Shown here piece by piece: positions 26,501 to 35,977 of a stretch of DNA of 64,000 bases. The DNA lies in assembly GCF_029193815.1 (NCBI RefSeq), contig NZ_JARFVC010000011.1:1-64000 (forward strand), read 5' to 3'. A program made the translations under genes and the position numbers. This DNA comes from Cytobacillus sp. S13-E01 (GTDB lineage: Bacteria > Bacillota > Bacilli > Bacillales > Bacillaceae_L). Numbering within the stretch: the first letter of the stretch is position 1; each line of letters opens with the position of its first letter. Below the pieces are notes generated by a model that was not told where the DNA came from, did not search any database, and worked only from the letters and a program-made list of their open reading frames with translations.

Positions 26501-29500
26501 TAAAGACATTCAAAAGCCAGAAGGAAGCAAGTGGACAGACGATCAATGGAAAGCGATTACTGCAAGGGGTAGAGATATACTAGTAGCCGCAGCAGCTGGG
26601 TCAGGTAAAACAGCCGTGTTAGTTGAACGGATTATAAAAAAGATTGTTTCAACTGACAACCCAATTGATGTTGATCGCTTACTAGTTATGACGTTTACAA
26701 ATGCTTCAGCTGCAGAAATGCGTAACCGTATAGGAGATGCGCTAGAAAAGGCCTTGAAGGGACAGCCTGCATCCCTTCATTTAAGAAGGCAGCTGAGCTT
26801 ATTGAACCGTGCATCCATTTCAACCATTCACTCATTCTGTTTAAATGTGATTCGTAAATATTACTATAAGTTAGACATAGATCCTGGCTTTAGAATTGCA
26901 GATGAAACAGAAGGTGAATTACTCCGCGATGAAGTGTTAGAAGAACTCTTTGAAGAATATTACAGCACTGAAACAAATGAGGTGTTTTTTGATCTTGTTG
27001 ATCGTTATACAAATGACAGAAGTGACACAGACCTTCAGGATATGATTCGAAAGCTATATGAATTTTCGCGAGCTCATCCTAAACCAGACGATTGGCTAGA
27101 CCAAATGGTCAAGATTTATGATGTTGATGAAGAGACAACCATTGATGATACATCGTTTTTCCCTTATTTGATGGCGGATATTACGCTAAATCTTGAAGGT
27201 GCTAAAACTGGGCTTCTACAAGCTTTAGAAATAACAAAGCAACCAGGTGGACCAGCGCCTCGAGCAACTACAATTGAGGGAGACCTAGAGCAATTGTCAA
27301 GGCTTCTATTTGCAAAAAACAACTCTTGGCAGTCCCTTTATGAAGAAATGCAGAAGCTTAAATTTAGTAATGCAAAGCCTTGTAAAGGGGATGAATATGA
27401 TCCTACTCTTTTAAAACGTGTCACCAAACTTCGAGACGATGCTAAAAATCAGGTCAAAAGAATCCAAGAAGAGCTCTTTAATCGGAAGCCTGAGAGCTAT
27501 CTAAAGGATTTGCGTGATATGGAACCTGTGGTAGCGATGTTAATTACACTAGTAAAGGAATTTGGAAACAGGTTTCGTGTCATAAAAGAAGAAAAGGGCT
27601 TAGTAGACTTTTCCGATTTGGAGCATTATTGTCTCGAAATTTTATCGGAATCTACTACAGTAGGAGATCATCCTGTACCATCAGAGGCAGCACTAGAATA
27701 TCGTGTTCAATTTGAAGAAGTACTTGTGGATGAATATCAGGATACAAATATGGTCCAAGAATCGATTTTACAGCTCGTTACAAAAGAGGGCGAAAGTACA
27801 GGAAATCTATTTATGGTAGGCGACGTAAAACAGTCCATATACCGATTTCGACTTGCCGAACCATTTTTATTCCTAGGAAAATATAAACGTTTTACAAAAG
27901 AAGTTGAAAACACAGGACTTCGAATTGATTTATCAAAGAATTTTCGAAGTCGAAGAGAAGTGTTAGACGGAACGAACTTTCTCTTTAAACAAATTATGGG
28001 GGAAGCTGTCGGGGAGATTATATATGATGAAGATGCCGAGTTAAAGCGAGGCGCTAGCTATCCTGAAAGTGATAACATGGCTGCTGAATTATTGTTAATT
28101 GATCGTGAAGGTCAAGAAGAAGATCCGGCAACATTTGAGGAAGATTCAGAAGAAGAAGTAGCGGTAGTATTCGATCAAGCTGAATTAGAAACAGCTCAGT
28201 TAGAAGCCAGGCTTATGGCTAAACAGATTAAGGGTCTTATAAAAAACCAATTCCAGGTTTACGATCGCAATCTCGATATGATGAGAAACATCAATTACCG
28301 TGACATCGTTATTTTGTTACGTTCAATGCCTTGGGCTCCGCAAATTCTTGAAGAGTTTAAGCAACAGGGCATTCCTATTTATGCTGACCTCCGTTCAGGG
28401 TATTTTGATGCAACAGAGGTTGCCATAATGATGTCTTTATTAAGGGTGATTGATAATCCGTTTCAGGACATCCCATTAGTGTCGGTATTAAGATCTCCTA
28501 TTGTCGGTTTGGATGCCCAGGAGTTAGCAATGATTAGAATAAATTCAAAACAGGGCTCCTACTACGAGGCTTTGACTGATTTTATACGAAATAATAATAC
28601 GGAAAGCAATATCCTACACAAAGTGCAAGCTTTCTATAATCAATTGCAAAAATGGCGAACAAGAGCTAGACAAGGTGCACTTTCAGAATTAATTTGGCAA
28701 TTATATCGTGAAACGAGATTTTTTGATTTTGTTGGAGGTTTGCTAGGAGGAAAGCAACGTCAGGCAAACCTACGAGCGTTATATGATCGAGCGCGCCAAT
28801 ATGAAGCGACATCCTTAAGAGGGTTATTTCGCTTTTTACGTTTTATTGAAAGAATGAAGGACCGTGGGGACGACTTGGGAACTGCCCGAGCTCTTGGAGA
28901 GCAAGAGGATGTTGTTCGCTTAATGACAATTCATAAGAGTAAAGGCCTTGAGTTTCCAGTTGTTTTCGTTGGGGGATTGTCAAAGCAATTTAATATGATG
29001 GACCTAAATAAAAAGTACTTGTTGGATAAGGAATTAGGCTTTGGTTCAAAATATGTCAATCCTAAACTACGTATCAGTTATCCAACATTATCTCTGTCGA
29101 CAATGAAAAAGAAAATGAAGCTTGAATTAATTGCTGAAGAAATGCGCGTGCTATATGTTGCGTTAACAAGAGCAAAGGAAAAACTCTACTTAGTAGGTAC
29201 GGTAAAAGAGTTACAAAAGCAATTGGAAAAATGGCAGGATGAACTACAGAATAAAGAATGGTTGATTCCTGACCAAAAAAGAGCACTTGCAAAATCGTAT
29301 CTTGATTGGATAGGTCCGGCAATGATACGCCATCAAGACTGTGGGCTACTTCGTGGGGAGGCAACTGCTTTAGATGTTCCAGCTGAAATTACGAATCACC
29401 CGGCCAGATGGCAAGTTGAGTTTATCAGTACGACGGGATTGCACGAGATAGCACAAGATGAACAAAAAAATGATCAGGCTGTACTAGAAGCATTAAAGAA

Positions 29501-30260
29501 TGGTGAGCCAATTTCAATTGAAAGCAGGTATAAACAGCAAGTATATGACCAATTAACATGGACTTATCCTAATAAGTTAGCTGCAATACATCGTTCAAAA
29601 CAAAGCGTTACTGAAATAAAGAGACAGCGTGACAGTATTGATGAAAGTAGCGGTAGAGAATTAGTTAAAAAGTTTCGCTCACAACAAGCAGATCGACCGC
29701 GCTTTATGCAAGAAAAGTCGTTGACTGCTGCTGAGAAAGGAACAGCCATGCACATGGTTATGCAGCATGTAGATTTAACATCTGAAATAAACGAACACAC
29801 GATTCGTGAGCAACTAGCAAAAATGATAAATAATGAACTTATTACAAAAGAACAAGCGGAAGCAATTGATATTGAGAATGTAATTAGATTTTTCCAAACA
29901 GGTGTTGGTATAAGACTAATAAAAGCCCCGAATAATAGACGTGAGGTGCCGTTTAGCCTAGCTTTACCAGCAAACGAGGCGTATGCAAACTGGGATAATG
30001 CACAAAATGAGCATATCTTAGTTCAAGGTGTGATCGATTGTATTTTTGAAGATGAACAAGGACTCGCTCTAGTAGATTATAAAACGGATGCGATTACTGG
30101 TAGATATAAAGGTGGCTTTGAAGAAGCGAGGCCAATCTTAGAGGAACGGTATCGTGTACAGATTGAGTTATATTCAAGAGCGATCGAATATATCTTTAAA
30201 AAGCCTTTAAAGGATAGGTATTTGTATTATTTTGATGGTGGACACATGCTGAAACTTTAA
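26493..30260 (+). CDS. addA: ATP-dependent helicase/nuclease subunit A (AddA)
   Basis: A 1255-residue UvrD-like SF1A helicase with a C-terminal RecB nuclease domain. Walker A AAAAGSGKTAV is near residue 35, the helicase motif II block is VDEYQDTN, motif V/VI lies in TIHKSKGLEFPVV and YVALTRAKEKLY, and the nuclease motif VDYKTD is at about 1194-1199. I choose TTG 26493 because GGAGGGGG lies just upstream and the start then overlaps the addB stop, as in coupled addBA operons. sbcD and sbcC, which follow addA in B. subtilis, are absent here. Confidence 0.96.
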   Translation: MNSKDIQKPEGSKWTDDQWKAITARGRDILVAAAAGSGKTAVLVERIIKKIVSTDNPIDVDRLLVMTFTNASAAEMRNRIGDALEKALKGQPASLHLRRQLSLLNRASISTIHSFCLNVIRKYYYKLDIDPGFRIADETEGELLRDEVLEELFEEYYSTETNEVFFDLVDRYTNDRSDTDLQDMIRKLYEFSRAHPKPDDWLDQMVKIYDVDEETTIDDTSFFPYLMADITLNLEGAKTGLLQALEITKQPGGPAPRATTIEGDLEQLSRLLFAKNNSWQSLYEEMQKLKFSNAKPCKGDEYDPTLLKRVTKLRDDAKNQVKRIQEELFNRKPESYLKDLRDMEPVVAMLITLVKEFGNRFRVIKEEKGLVDFSDLEHYCLEILSESTTVGDHPVPSEAALEYRVQFEEVLVDEYQDTNMVQESILQLVTKEGESTGNLFMVGDVKQSIYRFRLAEPFLFLGKYKRFTKEVENTGLRIDLSKNFRSRREVLDGTNFLFKQIMGEAVGEIIYDEDAELKRGASYPESDNMAAELLLIDREGQEEDPATFEEDSEEEVAVVFDQAELETAQLEARLMAKQIKGLIKNQFQVYDRNLDMMRNINYRDIVILLRSMPWAPQILEEFKQQGIPIYADLRSGYFDATEVAIMMSLLRVIDNPFQDIPLVSVLRSPIVGLDAQELAMIRINSKQGSYYEALTDFIRNNNTESNILHKVQAFYNQLQKWRTRARQGALSELIWQLYRETRFFDFVGGLLGGKQRQANLRALYDRARQYEATSLRGLFRFLRFIERMKDRGDDLGTARALGEQEDVVRLMTIHKSKGLEFPVVFVGGLSKQFNMMDLNKKYLLDKELGFGSKYVNPKLRISYPTLSLSTMKKKMKLELIAEEMRVLYVALTRAKEKLYLVGTVKELQKQLEKWQDELQNKEWLIPDQKRALAKSYLDWIGPAMIRHQDCGLLRGEATALDVPAEITNHPARWQVEFISTTGLHEIAQDEQKNDQAVLEALKNGEPISIESRYKQQVYDQLTWTYPNKLAAIHRSKQSVTEIKRQRDSIDESSGRELVKKFRSQQADRPRFMQEKSLTAAEKGTAMHMVMQHVDLTSEINEHTIREQLAKMINNELITKEQAEAIDIENVIRFFQTGVGIRLIKAPNNRREVPFSLALPANEAYANWDNAQNEHILVQGVIDCIFEDEQGLALVDYKTDAITGRYKGGFEEARPILEERYRVQIELYSRAIEYIFKKPLKDRYLYYFDGGHMLKL

Positions 30261-30270
30261 GAAATTTCTC

Positions 30271-30299
30271 TTTACACGAACGCTTGTTTGTCGTATATT
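30271..30299 (+). promoter_or_regulatory. Promoter with an embedded LexA (DinR)-like box
   Basis: TTTACA and TATATT are 17 bases apart. The spacer begins with CGAACGCTTGTTTG (30277-30290), close to the Bacillus LexA box CGAACRNRYGTTYG with one mismatch. A repressor bound there would cover the promoter. It points to the small Gly/Tyr-rich gene at 30413. A 9-base inverted repeat (TTACCTAG with CTAGGTAA) lies in the leader at about 30346-30392. Confidence 0.45.
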
Positions 30300-30412
30300 T
30301 AGTAAATATTTTTTTCTGAATAAAAGAGTAACTAGCCCACGACAATTACCTAGTAGATGAATATCCTTTAGTGTAAGTAAATTCTAGGTAAGTGTGGAGG
30401 TTTTAAAAAGTT

Positions 30413-30649
30413 ATGAATCAACATTTTCAAATAAGAACATTGGACAGTCGCTTCTTTGGTATTGGTAGACGTCCTTTTGGTTATGGGTTTCATAGACCTA
30501 GACCCTATTTGGGCTATGGATTTGGTGGACCTTTTGTTGGAGGGGTATTAGGTGGGCTTTTAGGAAGTGCCTTACTTAATCCATATCTATATTATCCACC
30601 ATATGGGTACGGGTATGGCTTTGGCTATCCGGGAGGATTTTGGTGGTAG
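30413..30649 (+). CDS. Small Gly/Tyr-rich protein, spore-coat-like
   Basis: A 78-residue protein that is strikingly rich in Gly, Tyr, Phe and Pro: FGYGFHRPRPYLGYGFG, a Gly-rich middle, and a tail of YPPYGYGYGFGYPG ending in WW. GGAGG is 10-11 bases before the ATG. The composition resembles small coat or surface proteins, and it lies tail-to-tail with the gerP coat operon, sharing a terminator. The function is not known; a coat or sticky structural role is inference from composition. Confidence 0.65.
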   Translation: MNQHFQIRTLDSRFFGIGRRPFGYGFHRPRPYLGYGFGGPFVGGVLGGLLGSALLNPYLYYPPYGYGYGFGYPGGFWW

Positions 30650-30681
30650 TTATCGATAATTTATAGCTAATTTTTCAACAA

Positions 30682-30713
30682 GTAAAAAAGGCAACTAAAA
30701 GTTGCCTTTTACT
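30682..30713. terminator. Bidirectional terminator before gerPF
   Basis: AAAAGGCAACT and AGTTGCCTTTT pair around AAA, with A and T runs outside. Confidence 0.9.
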
Positions 30714-30724
30714 TATTGAAAAAG

Positions 30725-30943
30725 TTACGCATTTGCCGTTACAGTTGAGTCACCGACATCGGGATCGGCTACATTTGTAGCACTTAATCCGTTATTAATC
30801 CATTGAAAATCACCGGTATTACCTCCACCGGAACCTGTAGCTGCTTTTGCTGTACTCTTAGGTGATACATAAAAAGAATCGCCAAAGTTCACTACTCCAC
30901 CAGCGACACTATTTATCTTGATGGGTCCAACTATTGAGGGCAT
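30725..30943 (-). CDS. gerPF: Spore germination protein GerPF
   Basis: A 72-residue GerPA/GerPF-family protein. MPSIVGPIKINSV opens it, followed by VNFGDSFYVSPKS and GGGNTGDFQWINN, matching the family pattern. The gerP products are made in the mother cell and let germinants pass the coat. I start at 30943, where an AAGGATG site lies 6 bases upstream, rather than three codons earlier. It is the last gene of the six-gene operon. Confidence 0.93.
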   Translation of the reverse strand: MPSIVGPIKINSVAGGVVNFGDSFYVSPKSTAKAATGSGGGNTGDFQWINNGLSATNVADPDVGDSTVTANA

Positions 30944-31020
30944 GATAAACATCCTTTTTTAAAATTTTAATGTAATATTTGTTTTAATAATATATGCTTA
31001 TTTTAAGGATAACGTTCGTC

Positions 31021-31386
31021 TTATTCTAATAGTTGACGAATATGTTTAACTCTTGATTCAGAGGTAATATCTCCAGTTGAACCGACTTGGACCACTGCCG
31101 ATGAAGAAACAGCCGTTACAGAAACATTATTTACTTTGATTATTGGTTTTTCATTAAATTCTGCCATATATACTTTTTCATAAAATAATGGTTGGGGAAT
31201 AGGCTCGGTGAAAATTGGGTAACTGTAAAAATTACCCTCCTCCTCGAAAAATAATTGATATTCTCGTTGAACTGCAAGAGCCCTTGCTTGAGGTCTAATA
31301 TTTGTTGAATCTCCTAGTTGCAAAACTGATCCAATACCTAATGAGTTAACATACAGATTATTAACTACTGATAATCTTTTTAACAT
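31021..31386 (-). CDS. gerPE: Spore germination protein GerPE
   Basis: A 121-residue GerPE. It has two GerP-like repeat motifs: NSLGIGSVLQLGDST near the N-terminus and VTAVSSSAVVQVGSTGDI near the C-terminus. It follows gerPD by 10 bases. It is expected to be assembled into the inner coat with the other GerP proteins. Confidence 0.9.
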   Translation of the reverse strand: MLKRLSVVNNLYVNSLGIGSVLQLGDSTNIRPQARALAVQREYQLFFEEEGNFYSYPIFTEPIPQPLFYEKVYMAEFNEKPIIKVNNVSVTAVSSSAVVQVGSTGDITSESRVKHIRQLLE

Positions 31387-31396
31387 AGCATACTCC

Positions 31397-31573
31397 CTAT
31401 TGTGGTGCTAATGGCACAAAAGGTCCAATAATTAAAGACTCGGGCGGTGTATCAAAAGTTGAAGATAAGGAAATTGTTTTTGTATCACCTATTAAAAAAA
31501 CAGAAGAAGTTGCGACACCTATGACTTTTATATTGCCGACACATAAATCTCTGTTTACTACAGTAAAATTCAT
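31397..31573 (-). CDS. gerPD: Spore germination protein GerPD
   Basis: A 58-residue protein starting MNFTVVNRDLCVGNIKVIGV and containing SSVFLIGDTKTISLSS, the GerPD pattern. GGAGA precedes the ATG, and the gene begins directly after the gerPC stop codon. Its length equals the usual GerPD length. It is easily missed because of its size, but it completes the operon. Confidence 0.92.
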   Translation of the reverse strand: MNFTVVNRDLCVGNIKVIGVATSSVFLIGDTKTISLSSTFDTPPESLIIGPFVPLAPQ

Positions 31574-31575
31574 CA

Positions 31576-32196
31576 CTAATCTCCACCTTTCATGTTATCT
31601 GGTAAATTTGAAATAAAGGCATCTATTGCATTTTCAATATCTTTTTTCAAATTCGTTACTACAGTGCGCTTTATCGTTTTGTTGTCACTACGGGCAAACG
31701 TAGGATTCTGCATTTGTTGATTTAAGTAAAATTCGATTCTAGAATCAAGTTGTTTGTAAATATCATCAATGACGAAATTACGATAAGAATCATCTAATTT
31801 AAAACCATGGTTGACTTCAAGTTTATTCAATACATCGATACATTCATCTTCTAAATAAACGATAAGCTCTCCCCGAACTTCATCCACAATACCTTGATTG
31901 AACTGGTTAAAGGGAGGTACCTGCATTTTATCGTTTGATACTGAAAAGTCATCGATTGATCCAGTATCTGAAGGGTTTAAGCCAATGTTTAATGTGCCTT
32001 CTAGAGTTTCAATTTTTAATTGATCAAATTTATATTCTATTCGTTCGATGTTTGTATTAGGTTTTTGTTTAATATCATTAACGGTATTTTCTAGTTTTTC
32101 GACCATTAATTCTAACTTTTTGATTTTTTGATTTTGTTTTGATACATAGGAATGGAGTTGCTGCAAATATTGAGCCAATTCATAAGATATATGCAC
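31576..32196 (-). CDS. gerPC: Spore germination protein GerPC
   Basis: A 206-residue GerPC, the largest member of the operon. An N-terminal coiled-coil region (LQQLHSYVSKQNQKIKKLEL onward, about residues 8-50) is followed by a conserved C-terminal domain with LDDSYRNFVIDDIYKQLD. I choose GTG 32196, where GGAGGG lies 6 bases upstream. The length agrees with the family. Confidence 0.9.
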   Translation of the reverse strand: MHISYELAQYLQQLHSYVSKQNQKIKKLELMVEKLENTVNDIKQKPNTNIERIEYKFDQLKIETLEGTLNIGLNPSDTGSIDDFSVSNDKMQVPPFNQFNQGIVDEVRGELIVYLEDECIDVLNKLEVNHGFKLDDSYRNFVIDDIYKQLDSRIEFYLNQQMQNPTFARSDNKTIKRTVVTNLKKDIENAIDAFISNLPDNMKGGD

Positions 32197-32338
32197 GCAT
32201 ATCCCTCCAATCATAATTCATACATTCTACAATCCTAGTCTAAACTGGAAAAACATTACCATGCACAGGATTTGTAAATATTTCAATTTATATTATGCAG
32301 TAGTGCGAAATAGGTGAATACCCACAAGATTAATTATA

Positions 32339-32587
32339 TTAACCTGGGATTGGTGCAGTCAGTGGAACTTTAGGACCTTCTGGGTCTGAAACCTTCTCCT
32401 GGTCTTCCAAAATTAACGTTTTCTTTGATGGAGCATCTGGACCGGGTTGGGTATACCCTCCAGTATTATATAAATTACTTAATGGCTTAATTATTCCTGC
32501 ACTGCCAATTTGTAATACAGATGAATTTGACACACTTCCAACACGTAAATAATTGATGGAGATGTTTTGATTAATATAGAAGTTCAA
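32339..32587 (-). CDS. gerPB: Spore germination protein GerPB
   Basis: An 82-residue GerPB starting at TTG 32587 (NFYINQNISINYLRVGSV) with GGGGGAG 6 bases upstream. NSSVLQIGSAGIIKPLSNLY is the conserved core. The C-terminal third is rich in Pro and charged residues, as usual for this protein. Confidence 0.92.
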   Translation of the reverse strand: MNFYINQNISINYLRVGSVSNSSVLQIGSAGIIKPLSNLYNTGGYTQPGPDAPSKKTLILEDQEKVSDPEGPKVPLTAPIPG

Positions 32588-32660
32588 TGCATACTCCCCC
32601 TTCAAAAATACTTTTATATCAAAATAAAATCTTTTGAATTATTTTATAAAAACAGTCTTG

Positions 32661-32882
32661 CTAAGCGTTTCCAACAGTAGGTTGATCTACAAGGTCTTTA
32701 TCATTTGTATTAGTAGAACTTTGTCTATTCAGCACATATAATCCGTCCCCTGTGTTAAAAGAACCAGCACCTGCAAATGTCTTTACATTGCTAATAGGCG
32801 AGATAGTAAAAACATCTCCAATGTTGAAAACACTACTACTACCAATGCTATTTACTTTTACTGCTCCGACGATTGCTGGCAT
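32661..32882 (-). CDS. gerPA: Spore germination protein GerPA
   Basis: A 73-residue GerPA, first gene of the operon. [13 protein letters not shown] opens it, and [17 protein letters not shown] and [12 protein letters not shown] follow. The ATG at 32882 has AAAGGGTG upstream. It is paralogous to GerPF at the far end of the operon. Confidence 0.93.
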   Translation of the reverse strand: MPAIVGAVKVNSIGSSSVFNIGDVFTISPISNVKTFAGAGSFNTGDGLYVLNRQSSTNTNDKDLVDQPTVGNA

Positions 32883-32914
32883 ACTATACACCCTTTTGTG
32901 TTATTCTTCTATGT

Positions 32915-32944
32915 CATTATATGAATTTACACAATTAGGCGTGA
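32915..32944 (-). promoter_or_regulatory. Possible sigmaK promoter of the gerP operon
   Basis: On the minus strand an AC dinucleotide lies 17 bases before CATATAATG, close to the sigmaK pattern AC N16-17 CATANNNTA with one mismatch. Mother-cell expression is the known rule for gerP; the site itself is inferred. Confidence 0.4.
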
Positions 32945-33071
32945 ATCTAGATTAAGAAGGTTTGGATTATGTAAAAGAATAAATGATACTTTCAAAACAA
33001 AAAATGGATGATATGGTATAATTAAGTACAATTTTAAATATTCCGAATAATTGACTATGGGGGTCTGAAAC

Positions 33072-34652
33072 ATGAATGTACCATTACTTCTTACGCAATT
33101 TTTAGACAGAGCAGTTTCACTATATGGAAATAAGCTAGGAGTTATTTGTGATGGGCGAGAGTTTACATATAATGAATTGAATGATCGAGTCAATCAGCTT
33201 TCTTTTGGTCTAAGGGATCTAGGGGTATGTAAAGGAGATCGTGTAGCCTATTTGGCACCAAATACAGTAGAAATGCTTGAAGGTTTTTATGGAGTATTTC
33301 AACTTGGAGCAATAATGGTACCGTTAAACACCAGGTTAAAGTCAGAGGATTATTTATTTATTTTGAATCATAGTGAAAGTAAAATCCTATTTGTTGATCA
33401 AGAAATATACTCATTAATTGCTCCAATAAAAGAACAGCTAACAACAATAGAGGAAATTATTGTTCACTATAAAAATGAGACTACAGAGGAAATTGACTAT
33501 GACAATTGGCTGGGGCAGTATCCCGAAAAGTCATTCAAAAGAACAGAGTTAGATGAAAACGATGTTTGTAGCCTTCTCTACACAAGTGGTACAACAGGAA
33601 ATCCAAAAGGTGTTATGCTTACACATAGAAATAACTACATTCATGCGTTAAGCACGATGCATCACCTTCGTGTTTCAGACAAAGATATGTATTTACATAT
33701 ATTACCGATGTTTCACGTCAATGGCTGGGGTTCTCCATTCTATTATACTGCTAATGGGGCAACACATATTTGTCTTAGAAAGCCAATACCTAAAACAATA
33801 TTTGAAAACGTACAAGACTATAAGGTTTCGATTATGCACATGGCACCAACAGTTTTGAATTCTCTCTTACAATTTGCTGAAAAATATCCACCCGGGATCG
33901 ACCATGATGTTCGTGTTGTTATAGCAGGATCTGCTCCACCACCTCCATTTGTAACTCAGGTTGAAGAAGAATTAGGATGGGAGTTTATCCAAGTATATGG
34001 GATGACTGAATCCTCTCCATTAAGTTTAGTTTCTACAATTCGTTCAAATCTTACAAACTTGCCGAAAAATGAGCAATATCGTATGAAGGCAAAAGCGGGC
34101 TACCAGATGATTGGAGCAGAGGTTAAAGTTATCAATGATAATGGAGAAGAAGTAGTTAGAGATGGGAAAGAAATCGGTGAGGTTGTTACTAGAAGCAATG
34201 GAGTAATGTTAGGATATTGGAAAAATGAAGAGGCAACAAGAGAGATAATTAAAGATGGTTGGCTTCATACGGGAGATATGGCAACCGTTGATCGACATGG
34301 GAACATTGAAATCGTAGATAGAAAAAAAGATATTATTATAAGTGGCGGCGAAAATATATCTTCTATTGAAGTTGAAGGAGTTCTTTATGAGCACCCAGCA
34401 GTAGTAGAAGCAGCCGTAATCGCCGTACCACATGAAAAATGGGGTGAAACGCTACATGCCTTTGTTGTTTTAAGACAAAACGACAATGTAACAGCTGAAG
34501 AACTTATTCGATTTTCAAGGCAACAACTTGCCCATTTTAAAGCAATTACCGGGGTAACATTTGTAGATGAATTACCGAAAACAGCTTCAGGAAAAATTCA
34601 AAAAATCCACCTTCGTAAGGAATATTGGGATCGTGGAAAGTTTGTAAATTAG
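33072..34652 (+). CDS. Long-chain acyl-CoA synthetase (second copy, FadD3-like)
   Basis: A 526-residue AMP-forming acyl-CoA ligase, distinct from LcfB. The P-loop YTSGTTGNPKG starts at residue 170. FIQVYGMTESSPLS, DGWLHTGDMA, DRKKDIIISGGENISS and ASGKIQK follow in order. The ATG at 33072 is preceded by GGGGGTCTG. It is divergent from gerP. The GGENISS motif is common in medium or branched acyl-CoA ligases. No FadR operator is visible upstream. The substrate is not known. Confidence 0.88.
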   Translation: MNVPLLLTQFLDRAVSLYGNKLGVICDGREFTYNELNDRVNQLSFGLRDLGVCKGDRVAYLAPNTVEMLEGFYGVFQLGAIMVPLNTRLKSEDYLFILNHSESKILFVDQEIYSLIAPIKEQLTTIEEIIVHYKNETTEEIDYDNWLGQYPEKSFKRTELDENDVCSLLYTSGTTGNPKGVMLTHRNNYIHALSTMHHLRVSDKDMYLHILPMFHVNGWGSPFYYTANGATHICLRKPIPKTIFENVQDYKVSIMHMAPTVLNSLLQFAEKYPPGIDHDVRVVIAGSAPPPPFVTQVEEELGWEFIQVYGMTESSPLSLVSTIRSNLTNLPKNEQYRMKAKAGYQMIGAEVKVINDNGEEVVRDGKEIGEVVTRSNGVMLGYWKNEEATREIIKDGWLHTGDMATVDRHGNIEIVDRKKDIIISGGENISSIEVEGVLYEHPAVVEAAVIAVPHEKWGETLHAFVVLRQNDNVTAEELIRFSRQQLAHFKAITGVTFVDELPKTASGKIQKIHLRKEYWDRGKFVN

Positions 34653-34672
34653 TTAGTATGATAATAAATAAA

Positions 34673-34704
34673 TAAGGGCTTGGATAATTTTCCAAGTCCT
34701 TTTA
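34673..34704 (+). terminator. Terminator after the acyl-CoA ligase
   Basis: AAGGGCTTGGA pairs with TCCAAGTCCTT, followed by TT. Confidence 0.75.
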
Positions 34705-34789
34705 CATTACAATCTTTTTCTCTTATAACACATAAAACGAGTATAATGGTAAATAAGTTATATTTTAGGTATAGGAAGTGTGTGATTAA

Positions 34790-35974
34790 ATGAATCAACT
34801 ACTTACTCCAATTCAAACAAAAGAAAGGATTCAGTCAATCGATATAATTAGAGGTTTTGCTATTTTGGGGATCTTTCTTGTCAACATGCCTGCCTTCAAC
34901 TCACCGGTACTATACATGAAACCAGGGGAATGGTCTGGCAAACTAGATAATTGGACAGAACAGTTTATTAATATTTTTGCTCAAGCTAGTTTTTATACAT
35001 TGTTTTCGTTTCTTTTTGGCTTTGGCATCATGATTTTTAAGGATCGTGCGATTGCAAAAGGATATTCATTTCCAAGGTTATTTTCTAAAAGGTTATTCGT
35101 TTTGTTAATGATTGGTTGTTTGCACGCATTCTTAATTTGGCATGGTGACATTTTAATTTCATATGCTATTGTGGGCTTACTTTTTTTACTATTTCATAAA
35201 GCTAAACAAATTACGTTACTGGTTTGGGCTTTAGTTTTATTTATCGTTCCTACCTTCCTAATGTCGGCTCTTTTATTATTAGCATTTTACCTAGATCCAT
35301 CGATGGCAGGGATTCCTTTTAATGAGACGATGGCTCGACGTTCTTTGGATGTTTATAGTAGTGGGGCCTTTGTAGACATTACTGGGCAGCGGTTTCAAGA
35401 TTGGTATTACGTGAATGGACCAGCTAATTTGCCGTTTTTAATAATTAGCATATTACCAATGTTTTTATTAGGAGCATATATGGCCAAAAAGAAATGGTTT
35501 TCACAAGTAGAAGAAAACCTAAAAGGAATACAGAAGTTGTGGTTGACCACGATGATAATTGGTGTTCCTTTTAAACTTTTACCTTACTACACAAGTCAAA
35601 ATCTTATAACAGAATATATCCAAGATGCAATTGGAGGACCTGCTATTGCCTTATTTTATGCAACTTCAATCGTTCTCATAACAAGACATGACTTATGGAA
35701 AAGAGTCCTTTCGCCGCTTGCTGCAGTGGGAAGATTATCCCTTTCAAATTATTTATTTCAATCGGTTTTAAGCACTTTAATATTTTACAGCTATGGACTA
35801 GGACTTTATGGTGAAATAAGTCCATTTACAGGATTAATCCTGACAATTATTATTTTTGCTTCTCAAATCGTGATAAGTAAACTTTGGTTATATAAATTTC
35901 AAGTTGGACCTGTTGAATGGATATGGAGAACATTAACGTATGGGAAAAAACAACCTCTCAAAGTGAGGAGTTAA
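34790..35974 (+). CDS. DUF418-family membrane protein (YeiB-like)
   Basis: A 394-residue polytopic membrane protein. The N-terminal block RIQSIDIIRGFAILGIFLVN and the segment LFSFLFGFG are characteristic of the acyltransferase-like DUF418/YeiB group. The C-terminal DUF418 domain holds GRLSLSNYLFQSVLSTLI and GPVEWIWRTLTYGK. It has about nine to ten hydrophobic segments. The function is unproven. The next gene starts 3 bases after its stop, so they are cotranscribed. Confidence 0.82.
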   Translation: MNQLLTPIQTKERIQSIDIIRGFAILGIFLVNMPAFNSPVLYMKPGEWSGKLDNWTEQFINIFAQASFYTLFSFLFGFGIMIFKDRAIAKGYSFPRLFSKRLFVLLMIGCLHAFLIWHGDILISYAIVGLLFLLFHKAKQITLLVWALVLFIVPTFLMSALLLLAFYLDPSMAGIPFNETMARRSLDVYSSGAFVDITGQRFQDWYYVNGPANLPFLIISILPMFLLGAYMAKKKWFSQVEENLKGIQKLWLTTMIIGVPFKLLPYYTSQNLITEYIQDAIGGPAIALFYATSIVLITRHDLWKRVLSPLAAVGRLSLSNYLFQSVLSTLIFYSYGLGLYGEISPFTGLILTIIIFASQIVISKLWLYKFQVGPVEWIWRTLTYGKKQPLKVRS

Positions 35975-35977
35975 ATA

